Shown one piece after another: positions 1 to 7,815 of a stretch of 64,000 nucleotides of DNA. The stretch spans positions 124,001-188,000 of the forward strand of contig NZ_LQPP01000026.1 of the NCBI RefSeq assembly GCF_002102345.1, given 5' to 3'. Source of the DNA: Mycolicibacterium peregrinum (GTDB taxonomy: Bacteria > Actinomycetota > Actinomycetes > Mycobacteriales > Mycobacteriaceae). How positions within the stretch are numbered: position 1 is the first letter of the stretch; each line of letters opens with the position of its first letter. Both the position numbers and the translations under genes were made by a program. Under the pieces are notes generated by a model. The model made no database searches. It was not told the DNA's origin and worked only from the letters and a program-made list of their open reading frames with translations.

Positions 1-87
1 TCGAACGTCAGATTCTCCGAGTCGCGGTAAGGGGTGTTCGCATGCAAGTTCTTCAGTAGTCTTGTCATAGCCTTCTAGTTTCCACAT
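1..87 (-). CDS. Probable immunity protein to the adjacent colicin E3-like toxin (5' fragment)
   Basis: Only the first 29 codons lie in the window; the gene runs off the left edge. It starts with ATG one base after the TAA of the toxin gene (TAATATG), so the two are almost certainly translationally coupled. The visible N-terminus begins MWKLEGYDKTTEELACEHPL. I cannot assign a family from 29 residues. The position matches the immunity slot of mycobacterial cpnT loci and of colicin operons, where the immunity gene directly follows the toxin. Call is by context; the reading frame itself is clear. Confidence 0.6.
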   Translation of the reverse strand, partial: MWKLEGYDKTTEELACEHPLPRLGESDVR

Positions 88-88
88 A

Positions 89-1348
89 TTACGGGCTCAC
101 GGTTCTTCCAGGATTGGCGGGTTTCGTCTGAGCGCCAGTATTGGGGTCGAACTCTCCCTTGTGAACTCCTCTTTTGTCGTAAACTTCGACCGTGCCATGC
201 TGGCTATCCCATTCGTAAATGTTGTCTTTGTCTTTCCAGCGGTATCGCATGCGACCGCCGCTCATTCGAGTCTTGGGAGATGCGCGCTTCGCGTTTGGGA
301 AAGCTTCGAGCTTGTCGGGTCTTCGATAATAATTTCCCGCTGGCCCGCTGACCATTCCTCCGCCGTCGGAGTTGTAGACCGAGGCGTTCGCTTGCAGGAG
401 CGGTTGAAGATCGCGGGCAATTCCGTTGGCCGCCACACCTGCCGCCGCGATGCCTCCCGCTGCCATTCCCGTTGCAACCCCTGCGGACACGTCGAGGGCT
501 GCCAAGATGGGCACGATCGAAGCAGCTGCTCTCGAAGCGGCAGCGCCGGAACCTAGGGCCGCGCCGCCGACAGTGCCTTCCGGTCCGAGAAGCGTTCCGA
601 CAATGGCGCCGGCGGCACCCGCGACTAGCGTCCACCCGATCGTGTCTGCAAGTATTTCTCGGATCTTCTGGTGGGCGTCATCAATATGTTTGGCCCAGTC
701 GTAGCAGGCATTCCCCAAGGTTTCGAACTGCGCACAGAGCCTCTCGACGACATTGGCCACTAGATCCATCTGGGTCATAGCTTTGTCGAATTCTGGTGAG
801 GAAAGGTCCTCGATGCTTGCCCATGCGGGCCCTGCCGTACTGCTTGCGTCGCGCAGTGCTTTCGCTGCTTCCGCCCAGGCGAAACCGAGCTTTCTGAGTT
901 TCGAGGGCTCACCATTCGGCCACAGGTGGCCCTGCAGCCAACGGGTGATCAGACCCCAGCCCATGGGGGCGTCGGTGTCACCGCCATACGACCCCTTGAA
1001 TGCGCAGACCATATAGGTGGGTGCTACGGGGGGTGGAGGAAGTTTTGCGGCGGGGGACGTGCTGGCAGCATTCTCTGCATTGGCGTGGTTCACACCCGTA
1101 AAGGCCAGCAGATCATGGAGCTTGGCGAAGGCGTTCACCGCGTCTGCCGCAGCCTTCACGGCGTCCAGGGCCGCCGGATCGTAGCCATTTGCCCAGGTGT
1201 GGCCAGCGGTGTCAGTGCCGGCACACCCGGAATTCGCGTCCAGGGCGGACGTTAAGGCAGTGAGCGCAGTGCTGGCGCGCGACCGTGCGTTGTCGTAGAG
1301 AGTGCCAGCATCCAACAAGATTTTCGAATCCGCTGTTATGGGCGCCAT
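89..1348 (-). CDS. CpnT-like type VII secreted toxin with colicin E3-type ribosomal RNase domain
   Basis: A 419-residue protein. The N-terminal ~170 residues resemble the M. tuberculosis CpnT N-terminal domain: a WXG100-like helical start, a Pro-rich linker (LPPPPVAP), then PMGWG and a WPNGEPSKLR stretch like the CpnT segment GWGWVAP...WPDGDSTKLR. Residues ~245-330 are Gly/Ala-rich and hydrophobic. The last ~60 residues match the colicin E3 cytotoxic domain: YEWDSQHG, then GEFDPNTGAQTK, and a terminal Arg. The E3 catalytic residues Asp, His, Glu and Arg correspond to D381, H384, E388 and R415; all are present. E3-type RNases cut 16S rRNA in the decoding site. In CpnT the C-terminal domain is instead the TNT NAD glycohydrolase, so this is a domain swap. 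It lies 52 bases downstream of an EsxE-like gene. Cleavage of rRNA here is inference from the conserved residues. Confidence 0.88.
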   Translation of the reverse strand: MAPITADSKILLDAGTLYDNARSRASTALTALTSALDANSGCAGTDTAGHTWANGYDPAALDAVKAAADAVNAFAKLHDLLAFTGVNHANAENAASTSPAAKLPPPPVAPTYMVCAFKGSYGGDTDAPMGWGLITRWLQGHLWPNGEPSKLRKLGFAWAEAAKALRDASSTAGPAWASIEDLSSPEFDKAMTQMDLVANVVERLCAQFETLGNACYDWAKHIDDAHQKIREILADTIGWTLVAGAAGAIVGTLLGPEGTVGGAALGSGAAASRAAASIVPILAALDVSAGVATGMAAGGIAAAGVAANGIARDLQPLLQANASVYNSDGGGMVSGPAGNYYRRPDKLEAFPNAKRASPKTRMSGGRMRYRWKDKDNIYEWDSQHGTVEVYDKRGVHKGEFDPNTGAQTKPANPGRTVSP

Positions 1349-1400
1349 TCCAGACTTCCATCTAGGCCGTTGCTGTTATGCGGCAGCATCTGTACATGTG

Positions 1401-1688
1401 TCATGGCCACATAGCGGTATTCAGAGCAACGACATCGGAATAGCAGCGGTGCGCAGCATCGACCTTCGTGCGCAACTGTTTAAGTGCCTCACGCATCTGG
1501 GCCGCCGCTGCGGTCCATTCATCGTGTTGGCTCTTATGGGCATCGGCGGCGTCGCCGGTCCACGTGCCATGTAGTGTGGCGATTTGCCGATCGACCTCGG
1601 CAGCGACTTGTTCTGCCTGAGCGTCAAATTGGCTGAGACGGCTGACGAAATCCTGCAGTCTGTCCAAATCGACGGTGTATCGACTCAC
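1401..1688 (-). CDS. EsxE-like WXG100 protein
   Basis: A 95-residue helical protein of the WXG100 superfamily; the central turn reads HGTWTGDAA, with the W-x-G motif at ~residues 42-44. The C-terminal end NTAMWP resembles the M. tuberculosis EsxE ending (NLGMWS). The GTG start overlaps the stop of the upstream EsxF-like gene by four bases (GTGA), as expected for partners that form a 1:1 heterodimer. In M. tuberculosis EsxE and EsxF are encoded directly upstream of cpnT and are needed for its export and surface access. Same role proposed here. Confidence 0.87.
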   Translation of the reverse strand: MSRYTVDLDRLQDFVSRLSQFDAQAEQVAAEVDRQIATLHGTWTGDAADAHKSQHDEWTAAAAQMREALKQLRTKVDAAHRCYSDVVALNTAMWP

Positions 1689-2002
1689 AGTATGTCCATG
1701 GTTGCGGTGGACTCAGATATGGCTTGAGCGCTGTCTGCGTCGTCGGCTACGTAAGCGGTTGCTGCTTGCCTGAGAAGATCGCAGGATTCTTCGAGCACCC
1801 GCGCTACGTGCTGTGCCCCCTCGTGCCAGTCCTGCCATAGCGGAGCGTACGACGACGCTGCATCCCCTAACCACGTCGACGACAGTGAGTCCCACTCGCG
1901 TCCAATTCCATTTAGCTCGGTTGATAGTTGTATGGCCTGTTCGGCGATGGATTTGGCGGATGAGACCATCGTGTCCCAGTCCACGCGCAATTCGTTTGGC
2001 AC
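1685..2002 (-). CDS. EsxF-like WXG100 protein
   Basis: A 105-residue helical-hairpin protein. The central motif is STWLGDAASSYAPLWQDWHEGA, in which W-L-G stands for W-x-G, and the second helix resembles EsxF (GSAWELWHRGA in M. tuberculosis). First gene of the minus-strand toxin locus, transcribed away from guaA. The GTG start is preceded by GGGGGGAGG with only three bases of spacing, which is short. Probable heterodimer partner of the EsxE-like protein and part of the type VII export signal for the toxin. The locus is visibly less GC-rich than guaA beside it, consistent with accessory origin. Confidence 0.85.
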   Translation of the reverse strand: MPNELRVDWDTMVSSAKSIAEQAIQLSTELNGIGREWDSLSSTWLGDAASSYAPLWQDWHEGAQHVARVLEESCDLLRQAATAYVADDADSAQAISESTATMDIL

Positions 2003-2114
2003 ATGCCTCCCCCCGGAAGATTATCGACCGAATTATAAGGCCCACATCTAGGTGTCGTTTACCAAGATTTCCGGCACCTCAAGCACGCGCTGACCTGCCC
2101 ACTAGACTGTTGCG

Positions 2115-3668
2115 GTGACATCTGCATCTCCCCGTCCTGTCCTCGTCGTCGACTTCGGCGCTCAGTACGCACAGCTGATCGCTCGCCGGGTCCGCGAGGC
2201 GCGGGTGTTTTCCGAGGTCATCCCGCACACCGCCACGGTCGAGGAGATCAAGGCCAAGGACCCGCAGGCCATCGTGCTGTCGGGCGGCCCGGCCAGTGTC
2301 TATGCCGAGGGTGCCCCGCGCCTGGATCCCGCGCTGTTCGATCTCGACGTGCCCGTGTTCGGTATCTGCTACGGCTTCCAGGCAATGGCCCAGGCGCTCG
2401 GTGGCACCGTGGAACACACCGGGACCAGCGAATATGGACGCACCGAGCTGAACGTCGCCGGTGGCGATCTGCATGCCGACCTGCCGGGTACGCAGCCGGT
2501 GTGGATGAGCCACGGCGACGCGGTGACCGCCGCGCCGGACGGGTTCGAGGTGATCGCCTCCAGCGCCGGCGCCCCCGTCGCGGGGTTCGAGAACCGGGCC
2601 CGCCGACTGGCTGGTGTGCAGTACCACCCCGAGGTGCTGCATTCCCCGCACGGCCAGCAGGTGTTGAGCCGGTTCCTGCACGAGTTTGCCGGCATCGGCG
2701 CGACGTGGACCGCCGCCAACATCGCCGAGCAGCTGATCGAGGCGGTGCGCGCTCAGATCGGTGACGGCCAGGCCATCTGTGGATTGTCCGGTGGTGTCGA
2801 CTCCGCGGTGGCCGCCGCGCTGGTGCAGCGCGCCATCGGTGACCGGTTGACGTGCGTGTTCGTCGACCACGGCCTGCTGCGGGCGGGGGAGCGGGCCCAG
2901 GTGCAGCGCGATTTCGTCGCCGCGACCGGTGCCAAGCTGGTGACCGTCGACGTCGCCGAGCGCTTCCTTGAGGCGCTGACCGGGGTGACGAACCCCGAGG
3001 GAAAGCGCAAGATCATCGGCCGCGAGTTCATCCGGGCGTTCGAGGGCGCGGTGCGGGACACGCTCAGCGAGGCGGACATCGAATATCTGGTGCAGGGCAC
3101 GCTGTACCCCGACGTCGTGGAATCCGGTGGCGGTACCGGCACCGCCAACATCAAGAGTCATCACAACGTCGGTGGCCTGCCCGACGACCTGAAGTTCAAG
3201 CTCGTCGAGCCGCTGCGGTTGCTGTTCAAGGACGAGGTGCGGGCGGTGGGCCGCGAACTCGGCCTGCCCGAGGAAATCGTTGCGCGCCAGCCCTTCCCGG
3301 GTCCGGGTCTGGGCATCCGCATCGTCGGCGAGGTGACCGCCGACCGGTTGGACACCCTGCGTCGTGCCGACGCGATCGCCCGTGAGGAGCTCACCGCCGC
3401 CGGTCTGGATCAGCAGATCTGGCAGTGCCCGGTGGTGCTGCTGGCCGACGTGCGTTCGGTCGGCGTGCAGGGCGACGGACGGACCTACGGGCACCCGATC
3501 GTGCTGCGGCCGGTCTCCAGCGAGGACGCCATGACGGCGGACTGGACCCGCGTGCCTTACGAAGTGCTGGAACGGATCTCGACCCGGATCACCAACGAGG
3601 TGCCCGAGGTCAACCGGGTGGTGCTGGACGTCACCAGCAAGCCGCCGGGCACCATCGAGTGGGAGTGA
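2115..3668 (+). CDS. guaA: GMP synthase (glutamine-hydrolysing)
   Basis: Converts XMP to GMP with glutamine and ATP, the last step of guanine nucleotide synthesis. 517 residues, full length. N-terminal class I glutamine amidotransferase domain with the nucleophile motif GICYGFQ and the His-Glu pair in VQYHPEV; then the ATP pyrophosphatase P-loop [11 protein letters not shown], and the dimerisation domain with [12 protein letters not shown] and KPPGTIEWE at the C-terminus. Starts with GTG. In M. tuberculosis guaA (Rv3396c) neighbours imuA'-imuB, which here lie 7 kb further on. The TGA stop abuts the stop of the converging downstream gene (TGATCA) with no intergenic space. Confidence 0.98.
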   Translation: MTSASPRPVLVVDFGAQYAQLIARRVREARVFSEVIPHTATVEEIKAKDPQAIVLSGGPASVYAEGAPRLDPALFDLDVPVFGICYGFQAMAQALGGTVEHTGTSEYGRTELNVAGGDLHADLPGTQPVWMSHGDAVTAAPDGFEVIASSAGAPVAGFENRARRLAGVQYHPEVLHSPHGQQVLSRFLHEFAGIGATWTAANIAEQLIEAVRAQIGDGQAICGLSGGVDSAVAAALVQRAIGDRLTCVFVDHGLLRAGERAQVQRDFVAATGAKLVTVDVAERFLEALTGVTNPEGKRKIIGREFIRAFEGAVRDTLSEADIEYLVQGTLYPDVVESGGGTGTANIKSHHNVGGLPDDLKFKLVEPLRLLFKDEVRAVGRELGLPEEIVARQPFPGPGLGIRIVGEVTADRLDTLRRADAIAREELTAAGLDQQIWQCPVVLLADVRSVGVQGDGRTYGHPIVLRPVSSEDAMTADWTRVPYEVLERISTRITNEVPEVNRVVLDVTSKPPGTIEWE

Positions 3669-5285
3669 TCAGCGTGGTGGGTCACCACGCCAACGGAAAC
3701 TGTTGACGTACTTGCCCATATCCTGCGCGAGATCGAGATTGGCCCCCGAGGGCTTGCCTGAGCCGAAACCCGGACCGTATTCGTGGTACGGGCCTGTCGC
3801 GATGGCGATCAGTGCCAGGTCGTTCTTGACCGCGGCCACAATGACGACCCGCATCCGCATGTAGTCGCCGGTGGCATTCTGCGGCCAACTGTCGACCACC
3901 ATGCCGTATCCCGGTTGATACCCGACCATGGCATTCGGAATTTCGTAGTCCATCTCGGTGTCGGGGTAGGTGCCCTCGACCAGTTCCTCGGCGATCTCCT
4001 TGGGTGTCCGTCCATGTGCGGGCTTGCCGATCAGTTGCATCGTGCCGCCGTCGCCGGCGAGAAAGTCCGCCGTCACACCGTCCTCGGTGGTGGTGGTGCG
4101 GTAGGCGGCGCCGGATGTGGGGTAGGACACCGAGAATGCGCCGTCCGGTGCGGTGAAACGGGGATTCGTCGCCACCGGATCGCTGGTCGGGGGACGGCCG
4201 CAGTCCGGTGGACACCGGTAGCGTGCGGGAGGGGTGCTGACCACCGCCGACACCACGACCAGCGCGGCCGTCAGCAGCACGACGCCGGTAGCCCATGCCC
4301 CCAGCAGTGGGCGGCCGGCACGGGGTGCGGCCCGCTGCAATGCGCGGATCGCCGCGCCGCAATTGAGGCAGAACGCCATGTCGGGAACGGTGTGCTCGCA
4401 TTGCCGGCACTGCAGCGATCCGTCGGTGCGGATGATGCCGTGCGATTCGTACAACAGGGCGATCTGCAGACCGATCCGCAACGCAAGCATGGCCAAGGCC
4501 ATCACGGCCAAATGCGCTACCAGGACCAAGATCTCGGGTGCCGGCGCCACGTCGACAAGGCCGAGGATCGCGTACAAGGCCGGGACGGCGGCGACGGTCA
4601 CCGCCAAGGCTGCGCGCCGACGTCTGGGGCGCCAGGCGGTGTCCTTGTCCGGAGTGAACCACAGGGCCACGCCGATGAGAGCTCCGGCGGCCGCGGCGGT
4701 CAACGGAACGGCGACTGCCTGTATGCCGGCGTGGACCAGTAGTCCGCTCAAGGGTCGGTCGTGGTCCACCAGTCCGTCATCGATTTGTGGAGCCAACCGG
4801 CCCAATGTGGCTGCCGCAGTGAAGGTGAGTGCTCCGATCGCTCCGATCACAAAGCCGTCCAGCGATTCTCGGGTGCGCGGTCCGAGCAGACGGATGGCCA
4901 CCGCCGGGATGAGCATCAGCACCACCGCGCCGAGTGGGACGCCGAGGCCGTCGCGCATGATCCGGAACTCCGGCACGTCGACGCCCATCGGCATGTCGTA
5001 TTCGCGCGCCACCGCGGTTCCGGTCAGCAGTGTCCAGGCTGTGCCCAGTCCGGCACCCAGGACTCCGGTCAGCAGCAGAGTCCGTAACGGAAGTTTTTGG
5101 AAGACAGCGGATTCACGGAGATATGTGACGAACAGCAGTGGCAAACCGAACGCGGCGAGGGCAGTGATCGCGGCGGGTATGCGCAGCAGTGTGCAGGCGA
5201 GCACCGCCATCGCCAGTGCTGCTATGCCGAGTCGGTATGGCGGTCGCGAACGGTGCGGTAGTGCCGGGAACAGAGAGCTGACCAC
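3669..5285 (-). CDS. Zinc-ribbon polytopic membrane protein fused to a secreted C-terminal domain
   Basis: No known function recognised. From the GTG at 5285 it has 538 residues: about seven to eight hydrophobic segments in residues ~15-275, a zinc ribbon (CRQCEHTVPDMAFCLNCG) at ~290-307, a further membrane span at ~330-350, and an extracytoplasmic domain of ~180 residues starting RYRCPPDCGRPPT and ending NSFRWRGDPPR. The same parts exist at 5891-7815 as two separate genes, so this is a fused version. The frame stays open upstream and encodes a second zinc ribbon (see 5286-5441), so the true protein is probably ~590 residues. Downstream of a lipoprotein gene, probably one operon. It may be a membrane-anchored sensor or transport accessory; that is speculation. 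Confidence 0.75.
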   Translation of the reverse strand: MVSSLFPALPHRSRPPYRLGIAALAMAVLACTLLRIPAAITALAAFGLPLLFVTYLRESAVFQKLPLRTLLLTGVLGAGLGTAWTLLTGTAVAREYDMPMGVDVPEFRIMRDGLGVPLGAVVLMLIPAVAIRLLGPRTRESLDGFVIGAIGALTFTAAATLGRLAPQIDDGLVDHDRPLSGLLVHAGIQAVAVPLTAAAAGALIGVALWFTPDKDTAWRPRRRRAALAVTVAAVPALYAILGLVDVAPAPEILVLVAHLAVMALAMLALRIGLQIALLYESHGIIRTDGSLQCRQCEHTVPDMAFCLNCGAAIRALQRAAPRAGRPLLGAWATGVVLLTAALVVVSAVVSTPPARYRCPPDCGRPPTSDPVATNPRFTAPDGAFSVSYPTSGAAYRTTTTEDGVTADFLAGDGGTMQLIGKPAHGRTPKEIAEELVEGTYPDTEMDYEIPNAMVGYQPGYGMVVDSWPQNATGDYMRMRVVIVAAVKNDLALIAIATGPYHEYGPGFGSGKPSGANLDLAQDMGKYVNSFRWRGDPPR

Positions 5286-5441
5286 CGACGGCCGCAGCAG
5301 GTGCTCGCGGCCGGCGCAGTACGCCCCTGGCCGTAACCAGCTGGCCCCGTGGCGCGGCTGGTTCAGGTAGGTGCCGCACGCTCCGCAGAAGGTGCCGGCC
5401 GGTACTTCGGTGCGGCATACCCGGCATACCCGCCATTCGAT
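5286..5441 (-). other. In-frame N-terminal zinc-ribbon extension without ATG/GTG/TTG start
   Basis: Reading the frame of the 3669-5285 gene upstream gives CRVCRTEVPAGTFCGACG followed by HLLRPSV, which matches the N-terminus of the paralogue at 6607-7815 (CRVCKVDVPDGKYCGLCG ... HLLRPSI). The frame is open back to a TAG at 5532-5534, but it contains no ATG, GTG or TTG. An ATC codon at 5439-5441 has GAGGAG about 12 bases upstream; an ATG at 5434-5436 is in the wrong frame. Either a non-canonical start is used, or one substitution or frame error removed the start. Confidence 0.6.
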
Positions 5442-5475
5442 GGTGGGTGCCGGCTCCTCTGAGCCGGTTCCGGCG

Positions 5476-5763
5476 CTATTGCCTATGAGGGCTACCGATG
5501 CCGTGACGCCCGGTGGGCGGCGCCACGGGTTCTACGTGGGTGGGTGTGAAGCTGTTGGCGCCCCCGGGGGAGACCTGCTTCTCGGTGGGCTCTGTCGGCG
5601 GCAACACTGACGGCGTTGTGGTCGTCGTCGTTGTGGTGGTGGACGGCGTGGTGGTCTCCGGTGCCTTCTCGCCGGTACCGCAAGCGCTGAGCCCGATCAT
5701 TCCGATGATCGCGGCGGAGGCAGCGGCAGCTGCGAGGCGACGAGTTGATCGACGTGACCTCAT
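5476..5763 (-). CDS. Small Thr-rich lipoprotein
   Basis: 95 residues. Basic N-terminus, hydrophobic segment and lipobox LSAC at ~residues 25-28, so probably lipid-anchored after export. The mature part has runs of threonine (TTTTTTTTT) and proline then EPTEKQVSPGG, a flexible spacer with no visible domain. Start ATG with AGGA eight bases upstream; the 5' leader CAGTGAGGA is shared with the two paralogous lipoprotein genes at 9466 and 10007. The Thr run is encoded by near-repetitive ACC/ACG codons. Directly upstream of, and probably cotranscribed with, the zinc-ribbon membrane protein. Confidence 0.75.
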   Translation of the reverse strand: MRSRRSTRRLAAAAASAAIIGMIGLSACGTGEKAPETTTPSTTTTTTTTTPSVLPPTEPTEKQVSPGGANSFTPTHVEPVAPPTGRHGIGSPHRQ

Positions 5764-5890
5764 GATTAGTCCTCACTGTCCCCCGCGGACGAAACAGATG
5801 CGGCCCGCGAAACGGGTCCGCCAGCAAACTCTAACCCAGCGCGTTCCGGCGTGGGCGTCAATTCCGTGTTTCCGGCCCGACGGCACGCGA

Positions 5891-6610
5891 TCAGCGGTCG
5901 GGGTCTCCGCGCCACCGGAAACTGTTGACGTATTTCCCCATGTCCAGCGCCAACTGCAGGTTGGCGCCCGACGGTTTACTGGCCCCCGACCCGGGGCCGA
6001 ATTCCCGATACGGTCCGACGGCCGACGCGATGAGCGCGAGGTCGTCCTTCACCGCGACCAACACCAGCACCCGCATCCGCATGTAGTTACTTGTCGCGCT
6101 CTGCGGCCAGCAGTCGGCGACCAGGCCGAACCCGGGGTGGTAACCCACCATGGCGTTGGGGATGCTGTAGGCGGTCTTGGTGTCCGGATATGTCTTCTTG
6201 ACCAGAGAGTTGGCGATGTCCTCGGCGCTACGTCCGGTTGCCGGCTCGCTGAACAACTGCAGCATGCCGCCGTCGCCGGCTTTGAACTCCGCGGTGACAC
6301 CGGTCGGGTTGGTGGTGACCGTGTATGCCGAGGAGGCCACGGGGTAGGAAACCGAGAAGCTGCCGTCGGGTGCGGTGAACACCGGATTGATCGCCACCGC
6401 CTGCCCGGTCGGGGGCGACCCGCAGTCGGGTGGGCACATATAGCGAGCCGGTGGCTTACTCGTCGTATGTGAGACCCAGGCCAGTACCCCGGCAACGAGG
6501 GCGATTCCGGCGGTCAGGGTCGCCACAACTTTCAGGGCGGAGGTACGGCGAATCGCCCGGGTTCGGCCGGTGGAAATGGGCACCGCATATCCGGGAAAGA
6601 ATGTGCTCAC
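5891..6610 (-). CDS. Membrane-anchored extracytoplasmic protein, split counterpart of a zinc-ribbon protein C-terminus
   Basis: 239 residues: a cytoplasmic lead of ~25, one membrane span at ~26-46, then an exported domain that starts RYMCPPDCGSPPT and ends NSFRWRGDPDR. It is clearly homologous along its length to the C-terminal ~190 residues of the 3669-5285 protein (shared PNAMVGY, NYMRMRV, SGANL, MGKYVNSFRWRGDP). The GTG start overlaps the stop of the 6607-7815 gene by four bases (GTGA), so the two are translated together and probably act together. Four cysteines (CPPDC plus others) could form disulfides. Function unknown. Confidence 0.78.
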   Translation of the reverse strand: MSTFFPGYAVPISTGRTRAIRRTSALKVVATLTAGIALVAGVLAWVSHTTSKPPARYMCPPDCGSPPTGQAVAINPVFTAPDGSFSVSYPVASSAYTVTTNPTGVTAEFKAGDGGMLQLFSEPATGRSAEDIANSLVKKTYPDTKTAYSIPNAMVGYHPGFGLVADCWPQSATSNYMRMRVLVLVAVKDDLALIASAVGPYREFGPGSGASKPSGANLQLALDMGKYVNSFRWRGDPDR

Positions 6611-7815
6611 CCGGCATCTGCCCCAGGGGCACGCACCGGCCGGTGCTCACGACGCTGTTGTCTGGACGTGCGCGACGATGCGTGGGTGGCCGCACCGCAG
6701 TGCGGGCAGAACGACATGTCGGGCACGATATGGCCGCAGCGGGCACAGAAGATGGGCTGATCGGAGGCGATCTCGTCTTGGGCTTCGTGCAGCAGCGCCA
6801 GATGCAGGCCGACCCGCAAGGCCAACAACGCCATCATCGAAACCGTGAGGTGCACCGCCAACTGGATCCATTGCGGAACGCGCGCCACATCGATCAGACC
6901 CAGTGCGCAGTAGACGATCAGCACCGCGAACGCGCAGGAGAACATCACCAGCCGCACGTAGCCGACGTGTTTGTCGACCTTGGTGGCGGGGCGGGTGAAC
7001 CAAAGGGCTGCGCCGATCAGGCCACCGATGGCCGCGGCGGTCAAAGGCATGGCTACCCCGCGGATTCCGGCCTCGATGATCAGACCGGAGATCGGGCGGT
7101 TTCGCGCCACCATGCCGGTGGTGAGTTGCGGTGCCAGCCGGGTGAGCGTGGTGGCTGCAGTGAAGGCCGTGGCACCGAGGGCGCCGATCATGAAGCCGTC
7201 CAACGATTCCCGGCTCGACCGGTTGGTCAGGCGGACCACGACAGCGGGAACCAGCATCAGGAATGCTCCGCCCAGCGGAATTCCCAAGCCGTTGCGCATG
7301 ATCCGGAACGCGGTCACACCGCTTCCGAGTGGGACGCCGTAGGACTTGGCCATCATGTGGCCGGTGAGAAGCACCCAGCCGGTTCCCAACGCGATTCCCA
7401 GCACGATGGTCACCACCAGGTTGACACGGTGCAGGTCGCGGAAGGCGTCGGACTCGTAGAGATAGATCAGGAACAGCAGCGGGAGTCCGAGTGCGGCCAC
7501 CGCGATCAGGGCCGCGGGCAACCTCAGCACCGCGCAGGCCACCAGACCTGCCAGCAGGACCAGCATCGCGATGCGGAAGGGGGTGCGGGACTGGTGCGAC
7601 AGGTGGGGGAACAGTGAGCTCGCGATCGACGGCCGCAGCAGGTGTTCATCAGGGGCCACGCAGGATGCGCTGAGGCGCAACCACTCCGGGCCGTCACCTT
7701 GTTCCTTGTCGATCGGAACCCCACACAGCCCGCAGTACTTGCCGTCGGGTACATCGACTTTGCAGACGCGGCACTCGGTGGTCGGCACGTCGGTGTCGTC
7801 GGGTGTATCGGTCAT
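6607..7815 (-). CDS. Double zinc-ribbon polytopic membrane protein
   Basis: 402 residues. N-terminal zinc ribbon CRVCKVDVPDGKYCGLCG at ~15-32, about seven to eight membrane spans at ~80-335, and a second ribbon CARCGHIVPDMSFCPHCG near ~355-372, then a basic tail. Paralogue of the 3669-5285 protein but ending before the extracytoplasmic domain, which is the separate next gene. Its ATG overlaps the stop of the S53 protease gene by four bases (ATGA), so protease, membrane protein and C-terminal-domain protein form one tightly coupled operon. Function unknown; the arrangement suggests a membrane assembly with an exported protease. Confidence 0.78.
   Translation of the reverse strand: MTDTPDDTDVPTTECRVCKVDVPDGKYCGLCGVPIDKEQGDGPEWLRLSASCVAPDEHLLRPSIASSLFPHLSHQSRTPFRIAMLVLLAGLVACAVLRLPAALIAVAALGLPLLFLIYLYESDAFRDLHRVNLVVTIVLGIALGTGWVLLTGHMMAKSYGVPLGSGVTAFRIMRNGLGIPLGGAFLMLVPAVVVRLTNRSSRESLDGFMIGALGATAFTAATTLTRLAPQLTTGMVARNRPISGLIIEAGIRGVAMPLTAAAIGGLIGAALWFTRPATKVDKHVGYVRLVMFSCAFAVLIVYCALGLIDVARVPQWIQLAVHLTVSMMALLALRVGLHLALLHEAQDEIASDQPIFCARCGHIVPDMSFCPHCGAATHASSRTSRQQRREHRPVRAPGADAG

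Noticed and set aside
2079..3494. 471-codon minus-strand frame across guaA
   Set aside because: Antisense shadow; composition rich in His/Arg/Gly with no recognisable fold.
5615..5655. GTC/GTT/GTG-rich simple repeat
   Set aside because: Encodes the poly-Thr run of the lipoprotein on the minus strand; not an independent repeat element.
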